DNA of 27,937 nt from JBIOUF01 sp044866695 (GCA_044866695.1 JBIOUF010000007.1:1-27937), one strand, 5' to 3'; positions 8,901-14,894 are shown, counted from the stretch's first letter. Program-made: numbers and translations. Notes: generated by a model from the letters alone, not told the origin.

Positions 8901-9988
8901 CTCGAGTCGCCGGCGACGACCAGGTCCGGGTCGAAGGTCTTCGACGCGCCGACTGCGATGTCGTTGGCGCGCAGCGTGAGGTCGTCGGAGGACTGGCCGG
9001 TCGCGGCGTCCCCGCCGAGGGTGACCTGGGACTGCACGGTGTCGGTGACGACGAAGCCGTCGGGCTGCGCCGCGGCGAGCTCGGAGGTCTCCAGGCCGAG
9101 GGTGACCGACGCCGAGGCGCCCGCCGGGATCGCGCCGGCGAAGGTCACCCGAGCGCCCCCGACCGCGGCCGGATCGACGCCGCCGGGCAGGGTGCCACCG
9201 GGCGCGTCGACCCAGGCGCCGCCGACGAAGACCTGGTACGCCGTCTGCGAGGTCCCCTCGGGCGGGGTGACCGGGCCGAGGCCGGTGAAGGCGAGGTACT
9301 CGAACGGGTTCGGCGAGGCCGTCGGGTCGACCGGGTCCTGGATCCGCAGCGTGTCGACGGTCGCGTTGGAGTCGTTGGACGCCGTGAGCGTCGCTCCCAC
9401 CGGGTTGCCGGGCGAAGCGATCACCGACGCCGGGTCGAGCACCTTGGTCGGGGAGGTGCTCAGGCCCAGCGGGACCGCCGGGGTGACCGCCACCTGGGCC
9501 GGGTCGTCGACGAAGTTGGTCCCCTCGATCACGGCGTCGTTGACGACGGGGACGCCGTCGGCGTCGTGGGAGACGTCGGCCGGCAGCCGCGCGGTGATCT
9601 CCACGACCGCCGTGGTGTTGTCGAGGATCCCGACCGTGCCGTCGCCGAGGGGGGTCGTCCAGTCGACCGTGACCCGGTTGCCGTCGACCACCGGTTCCGC
9701 GGCCGAGTTGACCCCGCCGCCGACGACGGCCTCGACGACCACGAAGGGGGCGGGCACCACGTCGCTGAGGACGGCGTTCTTGCAGCCGGTGTCGGTGATC
9801 GACGAGCAGCCGACCGTGAGCGTGTAGGTGAAGGTCTCCCCGGGGCTGATCTCGGTCTCCGACGCCGTCTTGTCCAAGGTGGCGACCGCGGTCACGTCGC
9901 TGGGCGGAGGGTCGGGCAGCGCAGCGGCCGGCGCTGCCGCGCCCACCGCGACCAGCAGCGCCCCGAGAGCCGTGAAGATCCGGCGCAT
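2915..9988 (-). CDS. Giant LPDTG-anchored modular surface protein
   Basis: This 2357-residue protein is predicted to be exported and attached to the cell wall. A signal peptide (residues 1 to about 24: MRR, a hydrophobic core, then AAALP) opens it. The C-terminus is a classic sorting signal: LPDTG at 2321-2325, a hydrophobic helix, and the basic tail GRRSSEK. A Gly/Pro/Asp stalk (about 2290-2318) precedes the anchor. The body is a chain of modules, each starting with a beta-strand-like stretch holding one lysine, at 182, 350, 516, 725, 954, 1153, 1366, 1534, 1764, 1861, 1971, 2074 and 2188. The first module and the one near 1366 resemble DUF11 repeats; the last five resemble DUF5979. It is very rich in Asp, Thr, Val, Gly and Pro. 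ATG at 9988 is supported by AAGGGGTGG upstream. No sortase lies in the window. A role in adhesion or as a surface stalk is inference; no ligand-binding or enzyme domain is recognisable. Confidence 0.92.
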   Translation of the reverse strand: MRRIFTALGALLVAVGAAAPAAALPDPPPSDVTAVATLDKTASETEISPGETFTYTLTVGCSSITDTGCKNAVLSDVVPAPFVVVEAVVGGGVNSAAEPVVDGNRVTVDWTTPLGDGTVGILDNTTAVVEITARLPADVSHDADGVPVVNDAVIEGTNFVDDPAQVAVTPAVPLGLSTSPTKVLDPASVIASPGNPVGATLTASNDSNATVDTLRIQDPVDPTASPNPFEYLAFTGLGPVTPPEGTSQTAYQVFVGGAWVDAPGGTLPGGVDPAAVGGARVTFAGAIPAGASASVTLGLETSELAAAQPDGFVVTDTVQSQVTLGGDAATGQSSDDLTLRANDIAVGASKTFDPDLVVAGDSSTVTLGATNESAIALDSLTLREPSSGSFPDAYAFAGFSSGVAFPAGATSGRVVYRLAGGGTETVAFTDGAMPGPPAVGPADVTSFEIVFEGDIAPGAETAVQLAVDTDPDAQGLPLAVPDEVAVDGVNDGATGTATASDDLFVYDEVIDTYVGKRLRPSRILAVPGETVTVSLSGGLTERPDPPGTPAGSTGDAAQIVISDPANPVVPDDWWNAFDVTAVTQTPVPADSTLTVEYYDTTDGTWKTLTGPVAGPAIYSAPVPEAVSAVAGGIRFVYDHTGDQGGFPPGTDLAPNFTSELRPEGRYQPGPPFDDAGPSFVPDCAQTDATGTSPDVAGAHTEMPTADCPELELVPPDPGNADLVDKAYGTSSSGGTKSVIARSGDTIPSALRWSTGGFSGFGHLDVTDVADPDGTAVADSVYDAFDLTRVQPITTATDPLVRYDQVQQVLLWNGASWVDAANDPCPAGCVGRFPGMNLTTAEQRSTLGVRLVFVESPDRAAASQGDLDAPPVGSGVARSFDNDRQITLVWRVRDARRSDGGPVLGEDVYNLTDPGVVRNTVNATGYPAGGGTPVSANDDDDVVIVDVPLTTTTDKNWSGGPLSVPTDPGVPANQYPLSRLSVTTRNTTPARVDHLVVTDPAPGSTTDRRRDPFQAFLLNAFVAIDQPAGTQSTEVTLFCPDGSAPTYTRSEALALRPATLPCDVTGFQVAFDGRIAANAAGVVTADLRLRPAWRGTGELVTPADSPIFNTAEGVVADIDDVTGCPPPAGTRAACDSGTASITLEVPSFSVTAGKTIVPAGQSEGDFSPVTVTLSGRNGGSARAVSEVLTDDDPSFWNAVDFVGIDPSWTLPTPIGAVQACYLAGGDFTAAAVEVGSVGGDWTCQPVEQTSLADAVAFLAAAPATLHGLRFTFRQANGLGWSNPSNPLIQVPFLVRRREELRTGGPVPTTRSDQVPAPGEAEAGVFHDTVEVDGSSVQIGPGQILTAHDEATDEYRHLHLEAAVSVQKSPTGDVRPGRVIPFRLAFTNTGDAPLTNPVFTDELPTDAQGRQLVFDPDRDPSVSPYTFALAGAAPDPPNGTALPTDPDAVDVTTVGDTIVFGMPDGSVLEPGQTYTITIELMLRPGLTPADDVRNWATIDADEPFDDCVRVLDPQTGVCRDDAVVSPLAVPALSTVKLVRADQPVDEPGVPRTISMASGFSCDGAADADGFYRAPCVPVTLPGDTETWRFRVTNAGTLPMDRLVSIDNLPVPGDQGLIVTLPRESQWPPTFAGGVELVAGPPGATLTTFYSTQSVPCTADLNPLGPACAPGAWLPLDDSVDPGDVRSVKLAVDFPEGALFQPGQQVTLQLRTRTTPETAVDDGFPKAWDTVSTGGAARAAGRRIVVPGTEGRRVGVAYPTGPVRLQKVVSGPGASFAPDQFPVRLRCTSAGNELTGLPEAVLEPGADPTLVDGLPWGAECTATEGDNGQTSTVIGTATVGGPEDEVGLVRVENVFATGGLEVTKTVTTSAVDQDGDPVPYGPFEVAVTCEYLGEPVFADGYDQDTPMAHRIEDAETWALAGLPAGASCSVAETDDAGATATVVRPSDTVEVQPGGPTAVEVENAFSVGSLALHKVVEGEGADDFGAGPFTLHVACTLQDASGSRPVYDADVLLGGDQPLDRTVDDLAAGAVCTVTEPDAAGAQDVATSPGAVTVGAGETAAVTVTNTFETGALTVVKQVRGPGAERYGAGPFQVTLGCTREGVDGEPVELAVPGGATRELTSDTGYTATYQSLLVGAVCTLEESRTGGATHTEILDQAGDPLTELTVTDQDPPAVARVVNTFDVGAVRVTKTISGAGAAAADDRRFTVLLACTRDVDGTAEKVAVPGGARRVLSRETTLSARYRSLPAGAACTLTEPRSGRADGTAITPNEGDRSVGVVTVAPGAAVDVDVVNHFGPGPPNAGPPDAGPPDAGPPSDGGSSGGLPDTGLSRATQYAAVTALLLLLVGGGLVALGRRSSEK
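3062..3106 (-). repeat. Three 15-bp tandem repeats encoding the proline-rich stalk
   Basis: The 15-bp unit GGCGTCCGGCGGCCC is repeated at 3062-3076 and 3077-3091, then once with a single change at 3092-3106. On the coding strand each unit reads Gly-Pro-Pro-Asp/Asn-Ala, forming the flexible wall-spanning stalk just before the LPDTG anchor. In-frame 15-bp repeats allow stalk length to vary by slippage. Confidence 0.85.
3120..4720 (-). repeat. Five DUF5979/CnaB-like protein modules
   Basis: Five modules of roughly 97-114 residues lie end to end at the C-terminal end of the surface protein, with opening lysines at residues 1764, 1861, 1971, 2074 and 2188. Each follows the order Lys in the first strand (as in QKVVSG, TKTVTT, HKVVEG, VKQVRG, TKTISG), a first Cys, a second Cys, a Glu two to three residues later (CTATE, CSVAE, CTVTE, CTLEE, CTLTE), and a closing Asn-x-Phe (ENVF, ENAF, TNTF, VNTF, VNHF). 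Lys/Glu/Asn in this order is the arrangement of intramolecular isopeptide bonds in CnaB domains; the Cys pair suggests a disulfide. Bond formation is inferred from the pattern. Confidence 0.75.
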
Positions 9989-10154
9989 CCGTCAGGCCCA
10001 CCCCTTGGTCGGCATCGCCGGCGCGGCACGCCCCGTCGAGACATCCTCGCCCGCGGGGGTCCGCAACGGCAACTCGCCGGGCGAGGGCGGCGGTGCGGCC
10101 CACCGGCGGTAACGTCTGGGCGGAGCGAGCGCGACGCGACCGGCAGGAGGATCC
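9989..10154. promoter_or_regulatory. Divergent promoter region, surface protein / acyl-CoA ligase
   Basis: This 166-bp gap separates two divergent starts, so it must carry both promoters. I cannot pick out a reliable -35/-10 pair. A CACCGGCGGTAAC segment near 10101-10113 is a weak, one-sided resemblance to the TACC-N4-GGTA motif found before the acyl-CoA dehydrogenase at 19794; I do not call it an operator. Confidence 0.3.
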
Positions 10155-11690
10155 ATGTTCTACCCGCTGACCGTCCAGGACTTCCTCGACCGGGCCGAGA
10201 GCGTCTACCCCGACCGGGTCGCCGTCGTCGACGAGCCCGACCAGCCGGCCGGCTCGCTCGGCTCCCCGACGTACCGCGAGCTCGCGGCCCTGGCCCGCGC
10301 CCAGGCCGCCCGGCTGGACGTCCTCGGGGTGCCGGCCGGCGGCCGGGTCGCCATCGTGGCGCAGAACTCCGCCCGGATGCTCACCTCGTTCTTCGGCGTC
10401 TCGGGCTGGGGACGCATCCTGGTCCCGGTGAACTTCCGGCTGGCGGCGGCCGAGGTGGAGTACATCGTGCGGCACTCCGGTGCCGAGGTGGTCCTCGCCG
10501 ACCCCGCCGTCAAGGGCGTGCTGGACACCCTCGACGTACCGCACAAGATCCTGCTCGGCGACGACGACGCCCTGTACGGCGACGTGGCGGCCGCCGACCC
10601 GCGACCGTGGGACCGGCCCGACGAGGGGGCCACCGCGACGCTGAACTACACCTCGGGCACCACCGCTCGCCCCAAGGGGGTCCAGCTCACCCACCGCAAC
10701 CTGTGGCTCAACGCGGTGGTCTTCGCGATGCACATGCAGCTCGGCGACCGCGACGTGCTGCTGCACACGCTGCCGATGTTCCACGCCAACGGGTGGGGGA
10801 TGCCCTATGCGCTGACCGGCCTGGGCGGACGGCACGTGGTGCTGCGCCAGGTCGACGGCGCGGAGATCCTGCGCCGCATCGAGCAGCACGGGGTCACGAT
10901 CCTCTGCGCCGCGCCCGCGGTCGTCAACGCCGCGCTCGACGCGGCCGCGTCGTGGGACGGGCCCGTGCCCGGGCGCGGCTCGGTGCGGATCGTGGTCGCC
11001 GGCGCCCCGCCACCCACCCGCATGATCGAACGGGTGCGGTCGGAGCTGGGCTGGGAGTTCAACCAGATCTACGGGCTCACCGAGACCTCACCCCTGCTCA
11101 CCGTGAACCGGCCCCGCGCGGAGTGGGACGCCCTGTCGCCGAACGAGGTCGCCCACCGGCTGGGCCGGGCCGGCGCCCCCGCCGTCGGCGTCCGCCTGCG
11201 CGTGGACGAGCGGGGCGAGGTGCTCAGCGCGACCAACCTCAACCTCGAGGGCTACTGGCAGCAGCCGGCCGAGACCGAGGCGGCCCAGGCCGGCGGCTGG
11301 TTCCACACCGGCGACGGGGGTCACGTCGACGACGAGGGATACCTGGTCATCTCGGACCGGAAGAAGGACGTGATCATCTCCGGCGGCGAGAACGTCTCCT
11401 CCATCGAGGTCGAGGACGTCCTGGCCTCCCATCCTCACGTCCGCGAGGTCGACGTCATCGGCGTCCCCGACGACAAGTGGGGCGAGCTGGTCACCGCGGT
11501 GGTGGTCACCGACGACGCGTCGCTCACCGCCGAGGAGCTGATCTCCCACTGCCGGGGCCAGCTGGCCGGCTACAAGTGCCCGAAGCTGGTCGAGTTCGTC
11601 GAGGAGCTGCCGCGCACCGCGACCGGCAAGCTGCAGAAGTTCCGCATCCGCGAGCCGTACTGGCAGGGCGCCGAGCGCCACGTCAACTGA
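10155..11690 (+). CDS. Acyl-CoA synthetase (AMP-forming ligase)
   Basis: This 511-residue member of the ANL adenylate-forming superfamily activates a carboxylic acid, probably a fatty acid, to its CoA thioester through an acyl-adenylate. The AMP-binding P-loop YTSGTTARPKG begins at about residue 165; the aromatic motif YGLTETSP is near 304; the adenine/ribose motif WFHTGD is near 382, followed by SDRKKDVIISGGENVSS, the hinge into the small C-terminal domain. The catalytic lysine in ATGKLQK is residue 492. Length is typical of medium/long-chain FadD-like enzymes. AGGAGG at 10145-10150 sits four bases from the ATG. It is a single gene whose stop is followed, 30 bp later, by the 22-bp repeat array. 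The chain-length preference cannot be read from sequence. Confidence 0.92.
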   Translation: MFYPLTVQDFLDRAESVYPDRVAVVDEPDQPAGSLGSPTYRELAALARAQAARLDVLGVPAGGRVAIVAQNSARMLTSFFGVSGWGRILVPVNFRLAAAEVEYIVRHSGAEVVLADPAVKGVLDTLDVPHKILLGDDDALYGDVAAADPRPWDRPDEGATATLNYTSGTTARPKGVQLTHRNLWLNAVVFAMHMQLGDRDVLLHTLPMFHANGWGMPYALTGLGGRHVVLRQVDGAEILRRIEQHGVTILCAAPAVVNAALDAAASWDGPVPGRGSVRIVVAGAPPPTRMIERVRSELGWEFNQIYGLTETSPLLTVNRPRAEWDALSPNEVAHRLGRAGAPAVGVRLRVDERGEVLSATNLNLEGYWQQPAETEAAQAGGWFHTGDGGHVDDEGYLVISDRKKDVIISGGENVSSIEVEDVLASHPHVREVDVIGVPDDKWGELVTAVVVTDDASLTAEELISHCRGQLAGYKCPKLVEFVEELPRTATGKLQKFRIREPYWQGAERHVN

Positions 11691-11720
11691 CCCGCCCCCA
11701 TCCCCGCCCCTGCCCCCGTC

Positions 11721-11915
11721 GAGCCGTCAATGTTGGCGTGCCGAGCCGTCAGTTCTGGCGGGCCGAGCCGTCAGTTCTGGCGTGCCGAGATCTCCGTCCA
11801 GCGTGACCCACCAACATTGCCGGTTGGACCCGCCAAGATTGACGGTTCGACCCACCAAGATTGACGGTTCGACCCGCCAACATTGACGGTTCGACCCACC
11901 AAGATTGACGGTTCG
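11721..11915. repeat. 22-bp repeat array with opposed halves
   Basis: Three plus-oriented units of exactly 22 bp (11721-11742, 11743-11764, 11765-11786) begin GAGCCGTCA and contain TTGGCG or a variant. A diverged stretch of about 19 bp follows, then five units in the opposite orientation (11806-11827, 11828-11849, 11850-11871, 11872-11893, 11894-11915), reading ACCCRCCAASATTGACGG. The units abut with no spacers. The halves are reverse complements, so the array can fold into a long imperfect hairpin. It fills most of the gap between the acyl-CoA ligase stop and the exporter start. The same repeat recurs at 26351-26460. Confidence 0.9.
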
Positions 11916-11935
11916 GCGAGTGGGGGCGTGCGAGC

Positions 11936-13309
11936 ATGTTCGCCGTGTCGGAGGGCGAGTCGCAGGTCAAGGAGCTCAACGAGACCCTGGACCTGTGCCT
12001 GCGCATCGGTGAGCTGCTGATGGCCTCCGGTGCGGGCGCCGCCGACGTCGCCAGCACCATGTACGCCGTCGGCGAGCACCTCGGCATGCGGCGCCCCGAC
12101 GTCGACGTCACCTTCACCGCACTGTCGATGAGCTACCGGCGCGACGCCACCTTGCCGGCGCTCATCCAGATGCGGCAGGTCACCTACCGCACCATCGACT
12201 ACGGCGACCTGACCCTGGTCGACCACCTCGTCGCCGACATCGTCGCCGGACGCGTCGACCTCGCGGGCGCCCGGAACCGCCTGGCCCGGATCGTCTCGTC
12301 CGGGCACTCCTCGCCGCGCTGGCTGGTCACGGTCGCATGGGGCGGCATGTGCGCCGGGGTGGCGCTGCTGCTGGGCGGCGGTCCCGTGGTCGTCGGCATC
12401 GCGGTGCTGGCTGCGCTCGCGATCGACCGGGTCCAGATGGTGATGACCCGTAGCCGGTGGCCCTTCTTCTACGTGCAGGTGGCCGGCGGCCTGGTCGCCA
12501 CCGTCTTCGCCGTGGCGGCCGACGCGACCCGGCTCGACGCCGACCCGTCGCTGGTGGTGTCGTCCAACATCGTCATGCTGCTGGCCGGGATCGGCTTCCT
12601 GGGCGCCATCCAGGACGCGCTCTCCGGCTTCTACCTCACCGCCTCCGGTCGCATCCTCGAGGCGATGCTCGCGACCTCCGGCATCATCGCGGGCGTGAGC
12701 GCCGGCCTGACCGTGGCCTCGGCGCTGGGCCTCGGCCTGGGCCGGATCGAGCCCGGGCTGACCGGCTGGGAGACCCTGCCCCTGTCGATGTTCGGCGCCG
12801 CGCTCTGTGCGGCGGCGTTCGCGCTCGCCTGCTACGTCCCGGGCCGCGCGCTGCTGCCGATCGCCCTCGTCGCGGCGCTGGCCTTCGGGGCCTCCCGGCT
12901 GGTGGAGTACAACGGGTTCGGCCGGGCCTGGGGCGCCGCGACCGGGGCCGTCGTGGTGGGGCTGGTCAGCTACTCGGTCGCCTTCAGGGTGCGCGTGCCG
13001 CCGCTGGTCCTGGTGGTCACGGCCGTGGTGCCGATGCTGCCCGGCCTGTCGATCTTCCGCGGCCTGTCGCTGCTGGCCGAGGGCGGCCCGGCCGCCTCGT
13101 CCGCCGGGCTGCTCGCCCTGGTCACCGCCGCGTCGGTAGCCATCGCCTTGTCGGCGGGGGTGATCCTCGGCGAGTACGTCGCGCAGCCGCTGAAGCGCGA
13201 GGCCCGTCGCGTGGAGCGCCGGCTGGCCGGCCCGTTGCTGGTCGGCGCCCGCCGGGCCCCGGTGCAGCGCCGGCGGCGTCGCCGTACCAGGCGCCGCGAC
13301 CGCTGGTGA
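11936..13309 (+). CDS. ThrE-type threonine/serine exporter family protein
   Basis: This 457-residue membrane protein matches the ThrE family, whose Corynebacterium founder exports threonine and serine using the proton gradient. It has the fused two-part layout: an N-terminal soluble-plus-membrane domain (DUF1212-like, about 10-255), with the early conserved region LCLRIGELLMASGAGAADV and SMSYRRD, and a second membrane domain (DUF3815-like, about 280-430). Roughly ten hydrophobic segments can be counted. The C-terminus is strongly basic (RRRRRRTRRRDRW). ATG at 11936 starts 20 bp after the repeat array; a GTG at 11945 is an alternative. The ribosome site (GTGGGGGCG) is weak. Promoter space is limited by the array, so transcription may read through it. 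Substrate assignment is by family only. Confidence 0.88.
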   Translation: MFAVSEGESQVKELNETLDLCLRIGELLMASGAGAADVASTMYAVGEHLGMRRPDVDVTFTALSMSYRRDATLPALIQMRQVTYRTIDYGDLTLVDHLVADIVAGRVDLAGARNRLARIVSSGHSSPRWLVTVAWGGMCAGVALLLGGGPVVVGIAVLAALAIDRVQMVMTRSRWPFFYVQVAGGLVATVFAVAADATRLDADPSLVVSSNIVMLLAGIGFLGAIQDALSGFYLTASGRILEAMLATSGIIAGVSAGLTVASALGLGLGRIEPGLTGWETLPLSMFGAALCAAAFALACYVPGRALLPIALVAALAFGASRLVEYNGFGRAWGAATGAVVVGLVSYSVAFRVRVPPLVLVVTAVVPMLPGLSIFRGLSLLAEGGPAASSAGLLALVTAASVAIALSAGVILGEYVAQPLKREARRVERRLAGPLLVGARRAPVQRRRRRRTRRRDRW

Positions 13310-13332
13310 CAACCGGCGGTGGTTGGGCAGCC

Positions 13333-13404
13333 AGCGGTCCCGGGTGGTGACGAGCGAGCGGTCCCGGTGGTTGAAGAGCAGCGGTCCCGGTGGTTGAGGA
13401 GCGA
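13333..13404. repeat. Three imperfect ~24-bp direct repeats
   Basis: AGCGGTCCCGG followed by a TGGT-containing tail and GAGC occurs three times, starting near 13333, 13356 and 13379. The last copy runs directly into the palindromic element at 13389. They lie between the convergent stops of the exporter and the TetR gene and have no coding role. Confidence 0.65.
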
Positions 13405-13432
13405 GCCGCTAGGCGAGCGTCTCGAAACCACC
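13389..13432 (-). repeat. 44-bp palindromic extragenic element, copy 1
   Basis: Read on the minus strand, the element starts GGTGGTTTCGAGACG, has the core CTCGCCTAGCGGCTCGC, and ends CTCCTCAACCACC; the outer arms GGTGGTT and AACCACC are inverted repeats. A piece of the same core (AGGGCTAGCGGCTCGCC on the minus strand) also spans the TetR stop codon. The same sequence recurs at 26490-26537. The position between convergent genes fits a REP-like element or a terminator. Confidence 0.75.
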
Positions 13433-13488
13433 GGCAGGCGGCTGGGTTCTTGCCCTCCTCGACCAGCAGGTGGATGGGCGGCGAGCCG

Positions 13489-14265
13489 CTAGCCCTCCTG
13501 CCGGATCAGCGCGATCCGGTCCAGCAGGTTCTCCAGCGACTCCTCGAACTCGACGGCCGCGTGGTCCTCCGCGAGCGCGGTGCTCATCCGGTTCACGGCG
13601 GGGTAGTCGTCGAGGCGGTGACCGCCCTGGTCGGACTCCAGCACGTCCAGCGGCCCGACGTCGGCTCCGTGCGTCGCCACTTCGAGCAGCAGGTGGCCGA
13701 GCAGGAAGCTGGTGAACGCCCGGTACGCGCCCACCGCCGACTCGTCGCTGAACTCCTCCTCCAGCAGCCCCTGGAGGAACGTCTCCACCCACCGCAGGCT
13801 GCGCAGCGGCGGGCGCAGCCAGGGCGCCTCGGGTGGCCGCGAGGCGACCAGGGGGAACGCCTTGGGGTGCGCCAGGGCCACCCGGCGTACGCCGTGCGCC
13901 AGCCGCTGCAGGAAGTCCTGCCAGCCGTCCTCGGGCGTGCGCAGCACCTCCGGGTCGTCCATCATCGCGTCGATGACCTGCTCGACCACCGCGTCGAGCA
14001 GGGCCTCCCGGCCCGGCACGTAGCGGTACAGCGACATCGCCTCGACGCCGAGCCGGGTGCCGAGGCGGCGCATGGTCAGCCCAGGCAGCCCGGACTCGTC
14101 GATGAAGTCGATGGCGGCGGTGACGATGCGCTCCCGGTCCAGCGGAACCCGGGCAGACGGCGGGGGGCTGCCGGCCACGACCTCGGCGTCGACGTCCATG
14201 CTCGGACCGGTACCCACTTCGCGACCACTGCCAGGGCCTGTGCCGCCCGGTGGGCCGCCGGCCAT
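13489..14265 (-). CDS. TetR-family transcriptional regulator
   Basis: This is a one-component repressor of 258 residues with the chosen start. A disordered Gly/Pro-rich N-terminus (about 1-38) precedes the DNA-binding domain (about 44-92), where LTMRRLGTRLGVEAMSLYRY is the helix-turn-helix and recognition helix. The ligand-binding domain has the TetR_C layout (DFLQRLAHGVRRVALAHP, then FTSFLLGHLLLEVA). ATG at 14265 is chosen because GAGGAGGTGGC stands immediately upstream; an ATG at 14313 lacks such a site, and ATG 14199 would give the shorter classic start. The stop codon lies inside a fragment of the palindromic repeat. It is divergent from the YtxH-like gene, whose promoter carries a palindrome, so it probably controls that run and itself. 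The ligand is unknown. Confidence 0.9.
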   Translation of the reverse strand: MAGGPPGGTGPGSGREVGTGPSMDVDAEVVAGSPPPSARVPLDRERIVTAAIDFIDESGLPGLTMRRLGTRLGVEAMSLYRYVPGREALLDAVVEQVIDAMMDDPEVLRTPEDGWQDFLQRLAHGVRRVALAHPKAFPLVASRPPEAPWLRPPLRSLRWVETFLQGLLEEEFSDESAVGAYRAFTSFLLGHLLLEVATHGADVGPLDVLESDQGGHRLDDYPAVNRMSTALAEDHAAVEFEESLENLLDRIALIRQEG

Positions 14266-14272
14266 GCCACCT

Positions 14273-14296
14273 CCTCGATGTCGGCCTCGATGTCGG
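14273..14296. repeat. 12-bp tandem duplication in the tetR leader
   Basis: CCTCGATGTCGG occurs at 14273-14284 and again at 14285-14296, just upstream of the TetR start and including its ribosome site on the minus strand. It looks like a recent small duplication; one extra weak ribosome-site-like GAGG results. Confidence 0.8.
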
Positions 14297-14344
14297 CATG
14301 CGGGAGACCACATGGTACGCCGCGGACGGGGTACCTTACCCTCC

Positions 14345-14372
14345 TTGACCCGGCTGGCTTACAGCGTAAACT
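14345..14372 (+). promoter_or_regulatory. Promoter of the YtxH-YihY-DUF4235 run
   Basis: TTGACC at 14345-14350 and TAAACT at 14367-14372 are separated by 16 bp, a good match to the housekeeping sigma consensus of actinobacteria. Transcription would start near 14379, leaving a leader of about 95 bases before the ATG at 14475. The call rests on the hexamers and position alone. Confidence 0.5.
14357..14371. promoter_or_regulatory. Candidate TetR operator
   Basis: GCTTACAGCGTAAAC contains the inverted repeat CTTAC/GTAAA with a 3-bp centre (five of six outer bases pair). It overlaps the spacer and -10 hexamer of the preceding promoter and lies between the TetR gene and its divergent neighbour. 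The size and TTAC/GTAA arms resemble many TetR operators. Binding is inferred. Confidence 0.45.
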
Positions 14373-14474
14373 CGCCGGGACGAGGACTCATCTCGTCGGC
14401 CCGCCAGGGTCCGACGGGTCCCGACCGGCCGCGACCCGACCGGGGCAGCGGCCGACCCACACGAGGAGTGAGCG

Positions 14475-14882
14475 ATGAAGGGCAAGATCGCGCTGGTGCT
14501 CGGCGCCGCGGCGGGCTACGTCCTGGGCACCCGCGACGGCCGCGAGCGGTACGAGCAGATGAAGGCCAAGGCGACCGGGATGTGGCAGGACCCCAAGGTC
14601 CAGCAGAAGGTCTCCGAGGTCTCCGACCTGGCCAAGGAGAAGGCTCCCGTGGTCAAGGACAAGCTCGCCGAGAAGGTCGGCGTGGGCGGCGACTCCGGCG
14701 GCGACGGCGCCCCCACGGTCGGTGGCTCAGGCGTCGGCACCTCCGGCTTCGGCACCTCCGGAGCCGGCGCCGGCACCGGGAGCACCGGCGCCTCGGGCAT
14801 CGGCACCACCCTGCCGGGCGGCGACGCGCTGCCGCCGGAGACCCCCTCCACCCGGCCGACGCCGGGCAGCGTCGGCGGCTGA
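14475..14882 (+). CDS. YtxH-like small membrane-associated protein
   Basis: This 135-residue protein opens with a short hydrophobic segment (KIALVLGAAAGYVLG), immediately followed by TRDGRERYEQMKAKA, the pattern of YtxH-domain proteins linked to general stress. A Lys/Glu/Val-rich amphipathic helix (about 35-72) follows. The last 55 residues are a low-complexity Gly/Ser/Thr/Ala tail with GTSGFGTSG-type repeats and a Pro/Thr-rich end. GAGGAG sits upstream of the ATG. It begins a run with the YihY-like gene 12 bp downstream. The molecular function of the family is not established; the name rests on the N-terminal pattern. Confidence 0.8.
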   Translation: MKGKIALVLGAAAGYVLGTRDGRERYEQMKAKATGMWQDPKVQQKVSEVSDLAKEKAPVVKDKLAEKVGVGGDSGGDGAPTVGGSGVGTSGFGTSGAGAGTGSTGASGIGTTLPGGDALPPETPSTRPTPGSVGG

Positions 14883-14894
14883 GCAGCCGGTCCC

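Noticed and set aside
10101..10113. Possible copy of the acyl-CoA dehydrogenase operator before the ligase gene
   Set aside because: Only one arm resembles the TACC-N4-GGTA motif, and the dyad is incomplete.
4947..10889. A 1980-codon minus-strand frame overlapping the surface-protein gene in another frame
   Set aside because: Arg-rich shadow; the surface protein has a signal peptide, modules and a wall anchor, and the two cannot both be the main product.
3116..11806. A plus-strand open frame of 2896 codons antisense to the surface protein and running into the ligase gene
   Set aside because: It is the GC-rich mirror of real genes: Arg/Gly/Asp/His-rich composition, no domains, and it crosses a divergent promoter and a well-supported gene in another frame.
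11721..11915. Possible CRISPR array
   Set aside because: Units abut with no spacers, orientation flips halfway, and no cas genes are present.
14266..14313. Upstream ATG at 14313 as the TetR start
   Set aside because: The ATG at 14265 has an excellent GAGGAGGTGG site immediately upstream; the extra 16 residues are Arg/His/Gly-rich and derive partly from a 12-bp tandem repeat.
13390..14478. 362-codon plus-strand frame opposite the TetR gene
   Set aside because: Antisense shadow of a clear TetR protein; no domain and an implausible composition.
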